Positions 34,952-43,229 are shown, counted from the stretch's first letter. The stretch: 46,815 bases of DNA from Rhodanobacteraceae bacterium (GCA_025350865.1 JANXWZ010000029.1:1-46815); one strand, 5' to 3'. Made by a program: numbers and translations. Notes: generated by a model from the letters alone, not told the origin.

Positions 34952-35697
34952 TTGTCCGACGGCTTCTCGACATGATCGACCACCATCACGTCGACCATCG
35001 TTCTGCGACCCTCTACTTTCAGTCCAAGCTCCCCCTGCATCGCGGCAATCAGGACGCCGGTCGCCTCGCCGGTCATCACATGCATGTCCGATGGAAGATA
35101 GTTCGTAAAGTCCAGGGTGAAGTCGTACTTGCCCGGCAACCCTGTTTCATCGACGATCGGCGCCTCCATGGGACCAGCCATATAGTCCGCGAATTCCCGC
35201 ATCGTGATCCCGGTCGCGACGGTGCCATTTGCGGAGTTCTGCCATACGTGCGCGGCGTCAGGTGGCGATGGATGCATCTTCAAGCCAGCCTTCGCCACAG
35301 TCATCACGAAGCCCTTCAACTCTTTCTTGTCGTGGTGGAAAGTCAGCTTGAAGCGGTCGGCCAGCAAGGCCTGCAGCATCAGCTTCAGTTGGGGAACGTC
35401 AGCCGGCTCGTCGGCTTTAGCGTCGATATCGATGTGTTCCGACTCGATCCATGCCGGCCCGATGACCTGGCTCCGCTGTACCCCGTAGGCCCACTTGATG
35501 CAGGTCTGCACGGTGACATCTTTCATCAGCAGGTGCCCGGGTGAGGTATCGGTCCTGCCGTCCCGCTCAAATTTCACCGACTGGCCACTCGGGTGAATCG
35601 AGGCGACGGCGAAGGACGGCTGGGCCTGCACGCCGGTCACGCATAACGCAATCGCCAATACCCAAAGTCCAACCCGTGCAACGAATCGCCAAATCAT
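34948..35697 (-). CDS. TIGR03435 family secreted protein
   Basis: 249 residues. A signal peptide (MIWRFVARVGLWVLAIALCVTG...) is followed by the family signature FAVASIHPSG, then LLMKDVTVQTCIKWAYGVQRSQVIGPAWI and LMLQALLADRFKLTFHHDKKEL, and near the end GVLIAAMQGELGLKVEGRR and VVDHVEKPS. The family is found in large numbers in Acidobacteriota and a few soil bacteria. Its function is unknown. I start at ATG 35697, because GAGGAG lies 6 nt upstream. An in-frame ATG 21 nt earlier contains that same Shine-Dalgarno. Confidence 0.9.
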   Translation of the reverse strand: MIWRFVARVGLWVLAIALCVTGVQAQPSFAVASIHPSGQSVKFERDGRTDTSPGHLLMKDVTVQTCIKWAYGVQRSQVIGPAWIESEHIDIDAKADEPADVPQLKLMLQALLADRFKLTFHHDKKELKGFVMTVAKAGLKMHPSPPDAAHVWQNSANGTVATGITMREFADYMAGPMEAPIVDETGLPGKYDFTLDFTNYLPSDMHVMTGEATGVLIAAMQGELGLKVEGRRTMVDVMVVDHVEKPSDN

Positions 35698-35766
35698 CCG
35701 CGTCTCCTCAACGTGCACACAGTCATACGCGTGCGGGCGCTCACTAGTTCACTCATCGGAACGGCG

Positions 35767-35772
35767 CATAAT
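35767..35772 (+). promoter_or_regulatory. -10 box of era
   Basis: CATAAT ends 7 nt before the era ATG. An AAGGA directly abuts the ATG and would be too close for normal use, so a leaderless transcript is likely. Confidence 0.5.
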
Positions 35773-35779
35773 AGAAGGA

Positions 35780-36823
35780 ATGCCTTTTCGCTCCGGTTTC
35801 GTCTCCATCATCGGTCGGCCCAACGCCGGCAAGTCCACCTTGCTGAACACTCTGCTCGGCCAGAAGCTCGCCATCGTCACGCATAAGCCGCAGACGACGC
35901 GCAATCGCATCCACGGCGTGCTCGAAATTCCGCTCAAGAAGAAAACGAAAACCGAGGCCGGCCATCCCGCAGCGCAGCTCGTCCTCGTCGATACCCCGGG
36001 AATTCATAAGCCGGACACTCAGCTTGATCGGCGCATGATGCAGGAAGTCCACGACGCGCTCGAGACCCGAGACGCGGTGCTGTTTATCGTCGACGTGACC
36101 CACAAGCTGCCTAAAGCGGATTCGACCAAGATCACGGGCCGCATGACGCTCTCCGCCGCGGAGGACGACTTTGCCTTGCAGCTGATCCAGAAGCTCGATT
36201 GCCCCGTTGTGCTGCTGCTGAACAAGATCGACCAGATCTCGCAGGCCGAAGTCATGCCGTTGATCGCGCACTGGTCAGCGCTCTACAAATTCGCCGAGAT
36301 CATTCCGATTTCCGCCCGTAAAAAGATCAATCTTGACCTGCTGCTGAACAAGGTGGTGCCATTCCTACCCGAGGGACAGCGCTATTTCCCGAAGGACCAG
36401 TTGACCGACCAGCCGGAGCGCTTTCTCGTCGCGGAGCTGATTCGCGAGAAGATCCTCATGCTGACCGGCGAAGAGGTTCCTTACTCGACCGCCGTGGTAA
36501 TCGAGAAGTTCGAAGAGCCGCCGCCGCAGAAGGGCAAGCCCAAACCGGATGCAAAACTGCCCGTAACCAAAATCGCAGCAGCGATCTTTTGCGAACGCAC
36601 CGGGCAAAAAGCAATCCTGATCGGCAAGCAGGGCAGCATGCTGAAACAGATTGGCACCGAGGCGCGCAAGGAAATCGAATCGTTGCTGGGCACGCGGGTT
36701 TTTCTGGAACTGTTTGTGAAGGTGAAGGAAGAGTGGCGGTCCAAGCCGGGCTTTATCGAGGATTTGGATTGGCGGCGGCAGTTGGAGCAGATCGCAGCGA
36801 AGCAGGCCAGCGAAGAGAAGTAG
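35780..36823 (+). CDS. era: GTPase Era
   Basis: 347 residues, against about 300 in E. coli. Era is an essential GTPase that binds 16S rRNA and helps to mature the 30S subunit. G1 is GRPNAGKS (12-19), G2 lies in THKPQTTRNRIHG, G3 is DTPG, G4 is NKID and G5 is ISARK. The C-terminal KH domain has ILIGKQGSMLKQIGTEARKEIE and FVKVKEEWRS. The extra length comes from short basic or Pro-rich insertions (about 50-63 and 250-264). The start is fixed by the conserved SGFVSIIGRPN N-terminus. Confidence 0.96.
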   Translation: MPFRSGFVSIIGRPNAGKSTLLNTLLGQKLAIVTHKPQTTRNRIHGVLEIPLKKKTKTEAGHPAAQLVLVDTPGIHKPDTQLDRRMMQEVHDALETRDAVLFIVDVTHKLPKADSTKITGRMTLSAAEDDFALQLIQKLDCPVVLLLNKIDQISQAEVMPLIAHWSALYKFAEIIPISARKKINLDLLLNKVVPFLPEGQRYFPKDQLTDQPERFLVAELIREKILMLTGEEVPYSTAVVIEKFEEPPPQKGKPKPDAKLPVTKIAAAIFCERTGQKAILIGKQGSMLKQIGTEARKEIESLLGTRVFLELFVKVKEEWRSKPGFIEDLDWRRQLEQIAAKQASEEK

Positions 36824-36855
36824 TTGCTGGCACGAAAGGCAAGAGCGAAATACAG

Positions 36856-36882
36856 GGGTTCTTCGCTGCGCTCAGAATGACG
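36856..36882 (+). repeat. Copy 3 of the GGTTCTTCGCT...AGAATGACG interspersed repeat
   Basis: GGGTTCTTCGCTGCGCTCAGAATGACG, an imperfect palindrome related to the copies at 18151 and 31157. It lies between the convergent era and LLM monooxygenase genes. Confidence 0.65.
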
Positions 36883-36898
36883 TGAGTTTGGGGCTGGT

Positions 36899-37963
36899 TC
36901 AGGTCGGTTTGATGACCTGGGCAGAGAAGCGTTCCATCTCTTCAGCCTGGGGACTGGATTGGAGCAACACCAGGTCCACCCCGACGGCGGCAAACTCCTC
37001 CAACCGCTCGCTCACGGCCTCCGGCGTTCCGACAAAACCCGAACGCAGGCCGCGGTTCGAGACCGAGTAATCCTCAAGCGAAACCTTCTGCTCCAGCTTC
37101 GAGCCCGTGATCCACTGCTGGTAATTCTCATAGCCGCGCGCCGACGCGTTGACGTCCGTAATCCGGCGAACTTCGGCGGTAGCCTCTTCGTCCGAGTCGC
37201 GCACAATTGCGTAACCCGCGACTCCATACGTCATGGGCGGCAACCCAAGAGCCTCACGGCGTTGGCGCATATCCGCGATTTTTTTTTCCACAATCTCCGG
37301 TGGGTCGCCATGCATCAGGTAAGCATCACACTTGGCCGCGATCAGGTTCTTCGCCGTCTCAGACTCGCCGCCTGCATACAACGTTGGCCGGCCATTGGGA
37401 GTTGGCGGAGCGGCCGGCGTCCCGGTAAACCGTCGCCCAGCCATCGGCTTCGGCGAGAGAATGTTTTCCTGCACGTCATACAGATTTCCCTTGTGCGTAA
37501 AACCCTGCTCCCGCCAGCAGCCGTCAACCACGTCGATCCACTCTGCGGTCCGCGCATACCGCTGATCATGCTCGTCAAACGGAATACCGTACTTGGTAGC
37601 CTCATCGCGCCACCACGACGACACCACATTCAGCGTAAGCCGCCCACCGCTGATCTGGTCAATATTGGCGGCTTGCTTGGCCAGCAGCGCCGGGTTATGA
37701 AACGTCGGGCGGACCGCCACCATGAGCTCCAGCGTCGACGTCACCGCCGCTAACGCCGCCGCTGTCGACCAGGCATCAAGCGAAGGAGCTTCGACACCCT
37801 TGATGTCGTTCAGATTCAGCTCAGCGATGAGCGTCAGGTCATAGCCGAGTTGCTCAGCGCGCTGGCACAGCGAGCGGGTATAGTCCCAGCTCGTGGCCAT
37901 ATTTTCGTCATCCAGATTGCGAAGCCACCCGCCAAAGACGGGAAGCCAAAAGCCGTAGCGCAT
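36899..37963 (-). CDS. LLM-class flavin-dependent monooxygenase (SsuD/SfnG-like)
   Basis: 354 residues, a bacterial luciferase-like TIM barrel that uses FMNH2 and oxygen. FGxWLPVFGGWLRN-type start, WDYTRSLCQRAEQLGYDLTLIAE, and the family blocks VRPTFHNPALLAKQAANIDQISGGRLTLNVVSSWW and YAGGESETAKNLIA are typical of alkanesulfonate (SsuD) and dimethylsulfone (SfnG) monooxygenases. It may release sulfur from organosulfonates or sulfones. No flavin reductase or ssu transporter is adjacent, so the substrate is open. Confidence 0.85.
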   Translation of the reverse strand: MRYGFWLPVFGGWLRNLDDENMATSWDYTRSLCQRAEQLGYDLTLIAELNLNDIKGVEAPSLDAWSTAAALAAVTSTLELMVAVRPTFHNPALLAKQAANIDQISGGRLTLNVVSSWWRDEATKYGIPFDEHDQRYARTAEWIDVVDGCWREQGFTHKGNLYDVQENILSPKPMAGRRFTGTPAAPPTPNGRPTLYAGGESETAKNLIAAKCDAYLMHGDPPEIVEKKIADMRQRREALGLPPMTYGVAGYAIVRDSDEEATAEVRRITDVNASARGYENYQQWITGSKLEQKVSLEDYSVSNRGLRSGFVGTPEAVSERLEEFAAVGVDLVLLQSSPQAEEMERFSAQVIKPT

Positions 37964-38038
37964 AGGGAAGGTCTCAGTTTGTTGTTTCTCTAATCCAGAT
38001 CGAAAAGTCTGGACCTTAGAATTGCGGCAGGTCGTGTG

Positions 38039-38290
38039 TTAAGGTCCGTTGACGAGCAGAAAGGCCAGATAAATTGTAGGGAATGCTAAGACCCACAGGA
38101 GAAGCCAGCGAGGCACAAAGATGGCAGCGAGTATAGGACCGATCAACGATGCCGAAGCGAGACTGAGAAACAAAACCGGGGTTCCGGGTAGGTAGCGATA
38201 CCAGAGCGAGTCCGTGTAGTTCATCTCCCGAAGCATTTCGCACACAATCACGTTGGTCGCAAATAGCGTCATAGTAGTGAACCGCACCAT
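38039..38290 (-). CDS. Small membrane protein of unknown function
   Basis: 83 residues from ATG 38290, with two or three hydrophobic segments (about 5-20, 38-58, 61-80). No family recognised and no Shine-Dalgarno visible, so the start is uncertain. It lies 29 nt after the DUF2442 gene in the same direction and may be co-transcribed with the DUF4160/DUF2442 pair. Confidence 0.45.
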   Translation of the reverse strand: MVRFTTMTLFATNVIVCEMLREMNYTDSLWYRYLPGTPVLFLSLASASLIGPILAAIFVPRWLLLWVLAFPTIYLAFLLVNGP

Positions 38291-38319
38291 CGCGGGTTGG
38301 AGTGAGAACGATCGCAAAT

Positions 38320-38667
38320 CTAGGCCGCTACCCTGCGACGCTCGAGAGACTGCATCCACTGATCGGAGCCGAACTGGCCCTCAAGGAGGGAAGGTAGATA
38401 GTGATCGAGGTCGAGGTCCGGCCATGCAATATCCAAGCCGCCGAAAATCTCAATGTGAGCAATCTGGTCTTGGGTCGCGCTTTCCAGCCCTTGCAATTCC
38501 TCGCGCGGAATAAGCAGACGACGTCCAGAGTCTAAATGCAGGACGATCGCGTCAAGCTCGGACTTGTACTCGCCTGAAAGAGCGTGGGGCAAAGGAGGTG
38601 CGTTTCGTGCACGTTCCATCGCTGCGTCGATCTCCGCTTCGGTCGTCAAGTCTTTACCTCGCGCCAT
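38320..38667 (-). CDS. DUF2442 domain protein
   Basis: 115 residues from ATG 38667, with GGGAGAA about 7 nt upstream. The N-terminal helix (TEAEIDAAMERAR) precedes the DUF2442 core: LDAIVLHLDSGRRLLIPREELQGL, then a short strand and LDIAWPDLDLDHYLPSLLEGQFG. DUF2442 genes are often paired with DUF4160 genes in a toxin-antitoxin-like arrangement. Here the shifted frame of the DUF4160 gene runs 14 nt into this gene, the expected coupling overlap. The biochemical role is unknown. Confidence 0.8.
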   Translation of the reverse strand: MARGKDLTTEAEIDAAMERARNAPPLPHALSGEYKSELDAIVLHLDSGRRLLIPREELQGLESATQDQIAHIEIFGGLDIAWPDLDLDHYLPSLLEGQFGSDQWMQSLERRRVAA

Positions 38668-38913
38668 ACGTCTTCTCCCATAGAGCAATCAGTTCATGCA
38701 CATTGTCTGCGGCAACTCGCCTAATCTTCGCCTGAATGTTTCGCGGAGCGTCTGGCGGTTCAACGGCGTTCTTCCGATCCGCCAAACGAATTGCTCCACC
38801 TCCAATAGGTCGAGAATAAGAGTCACGTCCGAAGTGGTCCCATGCACATGCGGAGGCGTGTGATCGTGCGAATACACAGAAAATCGAACGCCTTCGTACG
38901 TCTTCGAACCCAC
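38654..38913 (-). pseudogene. DUF4160 gene broken by a one-base frameshift
   Basis: The N-terminal part from GTG 38913 reads FSVYSHDHTPPHVHG, the DUF4160 signature, up to LILD (about 38809). In that frame translation then becomes unrelated and stops at 38689. In the -1 frame the sequence continues PIGGGAIRLADRKNAVEPPDA, then KIRRVAADNVHELIALWEKTYGAR, and stops at 38654. This is the expected DUF4160 C-terminus. A single missing C near 38806-38809 explains it. It may be a true mutation or a sequencing error; no slippery heptamer for programmed shifting is visible. Confidence 0.75.
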
Positions 38914-38954
38914 CGCTCTACTCTATTCCGACCGATTGCCTGAAACAAGCGCTA

Positions 38955-39962
38955 TCAAGCCCCGATGAGCACTTCCGACGACACCGCAGCAAACCCAGCC
39001 TCCACCTCCAGCCAGTCCACCAACTTCGCAAACGGGTCGAACCCAATCACATTTTTGCCATCAGCCACAAAGTTCGAAAGCGCATTCGTATCGTAGTAAT
39101 AGCGCTGGCCGTCGCGGTCGTCGGTGATGTATTCGACGCCGCCTATGTCGATGCCGCTCTCCGCCATAATCCGTTCGACGTCAGCGATCGCTTCAGGCGG
39201 CGGCGTAAACCCTTCGACTGTAATGCCCGACTTCGGCGCGTCGATCGCGCAGGCAGCGCGGTTCAAATCAACGCCGGACGAAGTGCGGCAAATGTCCGCC
39301 GGGCAAAGGTCGAAGGTCTCGCCCGTAATATGTACCTTGATCGCGTACAAATACTTGCCGTTCAGCACTTCCACGCGGACAATGTGCGCATCGCGCGCCG
39401 GAATAAACTCCTGCACGAGCGCTGTCGAGTCCATCCCGAGCGCCAGTCCCTCCGGATTCCCGAGCGGAAGTTTCGACGCCGCCTCCAGCTGCGAGATGTG
39501 GTCGAACCGCTTTACGCCCGCACCAGACCCGCCGATGTTCGGTTTGACCACAACGGGCCAGCGCAGCCCTTCGGTTGCGGGCGGCGCTTGCGACGCCCGA
39601 TGAATCACCCTCGCCTTCGGATAAGCAATCCCTAGCTGCTCCATCAAAGCCAGCTGCCCTGCCTTGGACAGCTCCGACCGAAACGCCTTGAGTCCATTAA
39701 TCACGCGAACGCCGCGGTTCTCCAAATGCTCCAGAAATCCCACGGTATAGAAGATCTGGTCGCCATGCTCGCGGTTCCACGCCGACGGGCTCATTCGGTT
39801 GAACACCAGCGAATACTTCTGCTCCGGGTGCTCTTCGGGCGACCACATGTGGTCGACGGCGTTCAGCGCGACGTAAGGCGTGCCGCGGCGATCAAGCTCG
39901 GCAAACAGCGGCTTGAACCAGTTGGGCTGCTCGTAATAGATGGCGATGGGAAGCGTGGACAT
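38955..39962 (-). CDS. ATP-grasp ligase (RimK / glutathione synthetase-like)
   Basis: 335 residues from ATG 39962, with GAGGG about 11 nt upstream. An N-terminal pre-ATP-grasp domain (IAIYYEQPNWFKPLFAELDRRG) is followed by RWPVVVKPNIGGSGAGVKRF, the nucleotide-binding lysine and Gly-rich loop. A VQEFIP strand comes next, then IGGVEYITDDRDGQRYYYDTNALSNF, which carries the Mg-binding Glu and Asn. Enzymes of this fold join an amino acid or amine to a carboxylate through an acyl phosphate. The substrates are unknown. Divergent from an APC permease gene that starts 100 nt away. Confidence 0.82.
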   Translation of the reverse strand: MSTLPIAIYYEQPNWFKPLFAELDRRGTPYVALNAVDHMWSPEEHPEQKYSLVFNRMSPSAWNREHGDQIFYTVGFLEHLENRGVRVINGLKAFRSELSKAGQLALMEQLGIAYPKARVIHRASQAPPATEGLRWPVVVKPNIGGSGAGVKRFDHISQLEAASKLPLGNPEGLALGMDSTALVQEFIPARDAHIVRVEVLNGKYLYAIKVHITGETFDLCPADICRTSSGVDLNRAACAIDAPKSGITVEGFTPPPEAIADVERIMAESGIDIGGVEYITDDRDGQRYYYDTNALSNFVADGKNVIGFDPFAKLVDWLEVEAGFAAVSSEVLIGA

Positions 39963-40061
39963 GCGGTGCGGACCCTCTGCAAAAAGCATAAAGGATTTTG
40001 CGTTCGCATGAGGCTTTTGTACCTACACTACATTGACGCAATCACACGGGAGGCACACGGA

Positions 40062-41396
40062 TTGGGCAAGAAGATGCGGCTGATCCCGCTCGTCGGTGCC
40101 ACTTACTTTATGGTGGCGGGCGGGCCGTATGGTCTGGAAGACATCATCGGCAAAGCCGGCTACGGCCGCGCGCTCCTGTTGTTGTTGTTGATCCCGCTGG
40201 TGTGGAGCCTGCCGACCAGCCTGATGGTCGGCGAGCTGGCGAGCGCGATCCCAGAGGAGGGTGGCTACTACGCCTGGGTGCGTCGCGCGCTAGGCGGCTT
40301 CTGGGGATTTCAGGAGGCATGGCTCTCGCTCACCGCAAGCATCTTCGACATGGCGCTCTACCCCGTCACCTTCGTCCTCTACCTGGGCAGGATTGCCCCG
40401 GATTGGACCTCGGGTCATCGCGGGACATACTGGGCGCTCGCGGTGGTGATCGGATGCGCGCTTTGGAATCTGCGCGGCGCGAAGGCCGTCGGCGGCGGGT
40501 CCGTCGTGCTGTTTGCCGCAATGCTGGCACCCTTTGCCGCTCTGGTTGCCATCGGCCTTTGGCGCGGATTCGCCGGGCACGGCGCGGGTCTGCACGCTCT
40601 GGGCGGAGGCACGGCGACGCCGGACATGGCGGCTGCGGTTTCGGTCTGCCTGTGGAATTACATGGGTTGGGATAACGCCTCCACCATCGCGCAGGAGGTT
40701 GAGAACCCGCAGCGAACATACCCTCGCGCAATGCTGATTTCTGCCGCGCTTGTCGCTGCAACCTACACCCTTCCGCTGGCGGCTGTGGCGATTGCGGGCA
40801 TCCCTGCGGAGCAGTTCTCGACCGGCGCCTGGGCCGATGCGGCAAGGACTCTCGGCGGTACAGGTCTTTGGGGCATCGCGCTCGCCCTGGCAGTCGTGGT
40901 GGGCGGAACGATCAGCGGCATCGGGATGTTCAACGCGTTGATGATGAGCTACACCCGCATCCCCTACGCGTTGGCTAAGGAAGGGCTGCTGCCGAAGGTC
41001 TTTGCAACGCTCACGCCGACGGGTGTTCCCTGGCTAAGCGTGGGATTGTGCGCCGTGGCGTGGGGCCTGGCGGTGCAGATGTCGTTCGAGCGCCTCATCT
41101 CGATCGATTTGGTGCTGTATGGCGCGAGTCTTTCGCTGGAGTTCGTTGCGTTGGTGGTGCTGCGCGTGCGTGAACCGAATCTGATGCGACCATTTCGCGT
41201 TCCCGGCGGGACAGTGGGCGCCGTGCTGGCCGGCGTCGGTCCGGCGATTTTGATCCTGTTTGCAATGTGGGCAGTCCGCGATGAAAAGATGGCCGGTATC
41301 CCGGCTCTTGTGTTCGCGGCGCTGGTGGCGGTCTGCGGGCCTGTGATGTATGGGGTAATTCGGCTGGTCAACAGACGTGGAACCCCACCTCAATGA
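40062..41396 (+). CDS. APC-family amino acid permease, TTG start
   Basis: 444 residues from TTG 40062, which has GGGAGG (40048-40053) 8 nt upstream. The protein then begins GKKMRLIPLVGATYFMVAGGPYGLED, where homologues also begin. About 12 helices follow, with LMVGELASAIPEEGGYYAWVRRALG and WNYMGWDNASTIAQEVENPQRTYPRAM, typical of the glutamate/polyamine branch of the APC family. The last codons (RGTPPQ) and the stop lie inside a hairpin repeat, so the repeat has supplied the C-terminus. Confidence 0.85.
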   Translation: MGKKMRLIPLVGATYFMVAGGPYGLEDIIGKAGYGRALLLLLLIPLVWSLPTSLMVGELASAIPEEGGYYAWVRRALGGFWGFQEAWLSLTASIFDMALYPVTFVLYLGRIAPDWTSGHRGTYWALAVVIGCALWNLRGAKAVGGGSVVLFAAMLAPFAALVAIGLWRGFAGHGAGLHALGGGTATPDMAAAVSVCLWNYMGWDNASTIAQEVENPQRTYPRAMLISAALVAATYTLPLAAVAIAGIPAEQFSTGAWADAARTLGGTGLWGIALALAVVVGGTISGIGMFNALMMSYTRIPYALAKEGLLPKVFATLTPTGVPWLSVGLCAVAWGLAVQMSFERLISIDLVLYGASLSLEFVALVVLRVREPNLMRPFRVPGGTVGAVLAGVGPAILILFAMWAVRDEKMAGIPALVFAALVAVCGPVMYGVIRLVNRRGTPPQ

Positions 41397-41421
41397 CGGT
41401 GGAACTGTCCTTGAGGTGGGG
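41383..41421. repeat. TGCCCCA-type hairpin repeat, copy 3, at convergent gene ends
   Basis: CCCCACCTCAA (41383-41393) pairs perfectly with TTGAGGTGGGG (41411-41421), followed by CACCC. The stem is nearly identical to copy 2 at 20571, inverted. It contains the stop of the permease gene and lies 15 nt from the end of the convergent pyrophosphatase gene, so it could end transcription from both sides. Confidence 0.7.
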
Positions 41422-41435
41422 CACCCGTAGAGTCG

Positions 41436-42005
41436 TTATTTGTGCGGAACCGGCTTCTCTTCCGGATTGATCTTGTTTTCGACGAACCGCGCCTGCGCTT
41501 CCGTAACCTTGGTGCGGGCGAACGCGGCATCGCGCCAACCCTTTACTTCGACGCGTTTGCCTTCCAAATCCTTGTAGATGGAGAAAAAGTGCGTGATCTC
41601 GCGCAGCATGTGCGGGTAGATTTCGCTGTAGTTCCAGACGTCCTTGTAGCGCGGATTGCCCATGCCGACGCACAGAACCTTCTCGTCGCCGAGGCCCTGG
41701 TCCATCATCTCCAGGATGCCGATGGGGCGGACTTCCATCACGCAGCCGGTGAAGCTGGGGCTGTCCACCAGCACAAGCACGTCAAGCGGGTCGCCGTCGT
41801 CGCCGAGGGTCGAGGGGATGAAGCCGTAGTCGCCCGGATAGTGGACCGGTGAGTACAGGTTACGATCCAGGCGAAAGACGTGGAGATCCTTGTCGTACTC
41901 GTATTTGTTGACGCCGTCGCCGGGAATCTCGATGACAACGTTGATGACTTCAGGGCTCTTCGAGCCGACTGGCAACTCCAAATAATTAGGCATAAAGTCT
42001 GGCAT
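41436..42005 (-). CDS. ppa: Inorganic pyrophosphatase, family I
   Basis: 189 residues. It hydrolyses pyrophosphate to phosphate in the cytoplasm and so drives biosynthetic reactions. Conserved: VVIEIPGDGVNKYEYDKD, YPGDYGFIPSTLGDDGDPLDVLVL with the metal-binding Asp residues, and the Lys/Glu-rich YKDLEGKRVEVKGW near the C-terminus. GAGAGAAG directly before the ATG is weak as a Shine-Dalgarno. The gene is convergent with the APC permease and divergent from purS. Confidence 0.95.
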   Translation of the reverse strand: MPDFMPNYLELPVGSKSPEVINVVIEIPGDGVNKYEYDKDLHVFRLDRNLYSPVHYPGDYGFIPSTLGDDGDPLDVLVLVDSPSFTGCVMEVRPIGILEMMDQGLGDEKVLCVGMGNPRYKDVWNYSEIYPHMLREITHFFSIYKDLEGKRVEVKGWRDAAFARTKVTEAQARFVENKINPEEKPVPHK

Positions 42006-42149
42006 CTTCTCTCAATCGTGAAATGGGTTAGGTCCGACCGGTATTGTTCTATTCAACATGGGGAGTCCAATGGCGACTATGGCACTATCGGGGCAGGAAT
42101 TGGTAACCAAATCCAGGCTGCTCGGGGAAACTTTGGCGTAGTCCAAGTC

Positions 42150-42155
42150 TATAAT
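42150..42155 (+). promoter_or_regulatory. -10 box of purS
   Basis: A perfect TATAAT ends 7 nt before the purS ATG. The transcript would begin at or within a base or two of the start codon. Confidence 0.6.
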
Positions 42156-42162
42156 CAGCTCA

Positions 42163-42405
42163 ATGAAAGCTCATGTCTATGTTACGTTGAAGCGAACAGT
42201 TCTTGATGCGCAGGGGCAAACGGTTGCCGATGCGCTTCGTCGAATGAAGTACCAGGGCGTGAGCGATGTGCGTCAAGGCAAGTATTTTCTGCTCACGTTG
42301 GACGAGATGGATGAGGTCGGGGCACGGACTGAAGTGGAAAGGATCGCTCGGGAAGTTCTCGTTAACCCGGTGATCGAGGAGTACAGTTTTCGGCTCGAAG
42401 CTTGA
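42163..42405 (+). CDS. purS: Phosphoribosylformylglycinamidine synthase subunit PurS
   Basis: 80 residues, the usual size. PurS dimers join the PurL and PurQ subunits to make FGAM synthase, the fourth step of purine synthesis. The sequence has KAHVYVTLKRTVLDAQGQTVADALRRMKY, VSDVRQGKYFLLTL and LVNPVIEEYSF, all typical. Unusually, no purQ, purL or purC lies next to it in this window. The start is preceded by TATAAT only 7 nt away and by no Shine-Dalgarno. Confidence 0.93.
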   Translation: MKAHVYVTLKRTVLDAQGQTVADALRRMKYQGVSDVRQGKYFLLTLDEMDEVGARTEVERIAREVLVNPVIEEYSFRLEA

Positions 42406-42528
42406 TTTGAGGCGCAGGAGAGGTATCCCGAACGCCCCGAATCTACATCCTACCGATTGAGCGTCCGACAGGATTCCGCCGGGCTGCTTCCCCGGTCGAA
42501 ACTCCAGTCGGAGCATTTGGGGGGCTTA

Positions 42529-43137
42529 ATGATTGACTTGGGTACACTTTCTCGCACTTCTCGCGGCATTCGCGCACGCACATCTGCTCTGGCTCTAGGC
42601 CTTGTACTTGCTCTTGGCAGCTTCAGTTCCGGGGCTCAAGCGCAGGCGACCTACACTGCTGATCGAATCAACGGCTTTTCTGCCTTTGGCGGTGTGAGTT
42701 ACCTCAACACCGACTATGGCGCCACCGACACGGGCTACTTGTTCGGTGCAGACTTCACGCATAGCATCGGCTTCCGTTTCATCATTCCATCATTGGAAGT
42801 TCGCTACAACGGATCCTCCGGCAAGGCGATTACGCAGAATAGCTTTCTTGCCGGGCTCAAAGTTGAAACCAGATTCCATAAGCTGCGTCCCTATGCCACG
42901 GCACTCATTGGCTATGGCCAGATTCACTACGTTAGCGTCGGCCAGGGTGACGACTCCATCGCGTACGATTTCGGGGTTGGGGCGGATTACAACGTTTACG
43001 GGCCGTTTGCGTTGAAGGTTGATGCCCAGGAGCAGTATTGGAAGCTGGGTCAGGCGACCAACGCGCTCACCCCGCAGATGGTTAGCGTAGGCATTCTGTA
43101 TCGCATTCCCAGCGGGTTCCTGCACCGCAGCAGGTAG
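42529..43137 (+). CDS. Outer membrane beta-barrel protein (first of a tandem pair)
   Basis: 202 residues. A long signal peptide (about 1-39, ending SSGAQAQA) is followed by about eight amphipathic strands, with aromatic girdle residues and Gly-rich turns (FGVGADYNVYGPFALKVDAQ). This fits an OmpA-like or OmpW-like eight-stranded barrel. GGGGGG about 4-9 nt before ATG 42529 serves as Shine-Dalgarno. It is related to the next gene: SFLAGLKVETRFHKLRPY and ALKVDAQEQYWKLG have close counterparts there. Confidence 0.75.
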   Translation: MIDLGTLSRTSRGIRARTSALALGLVLALGSFSSGAQAQATYTADRINGFSAFGGVSYLNTDYGATDTGYLFGADFTHSIGFRFIIPSLEVRYNGSSGKAITQNSFLAGLKVETRFHKLRPYATALIGYGQIHYVSVGQGDDSIAYDFGVGADYNVYGPFALKVDAQEQYWKLGQATNALTPQMVSVGILYRIPSGFLHRSR

Positions 43138-43229
43138 TTAACCACCGCTGCTTGTTCTCATTTGGAATGCAGGGACAGATCTGTTTCCAAAATCTTGTTT
43201 CGGCCCCGGAAAGTTGAATTGCGTCACCG

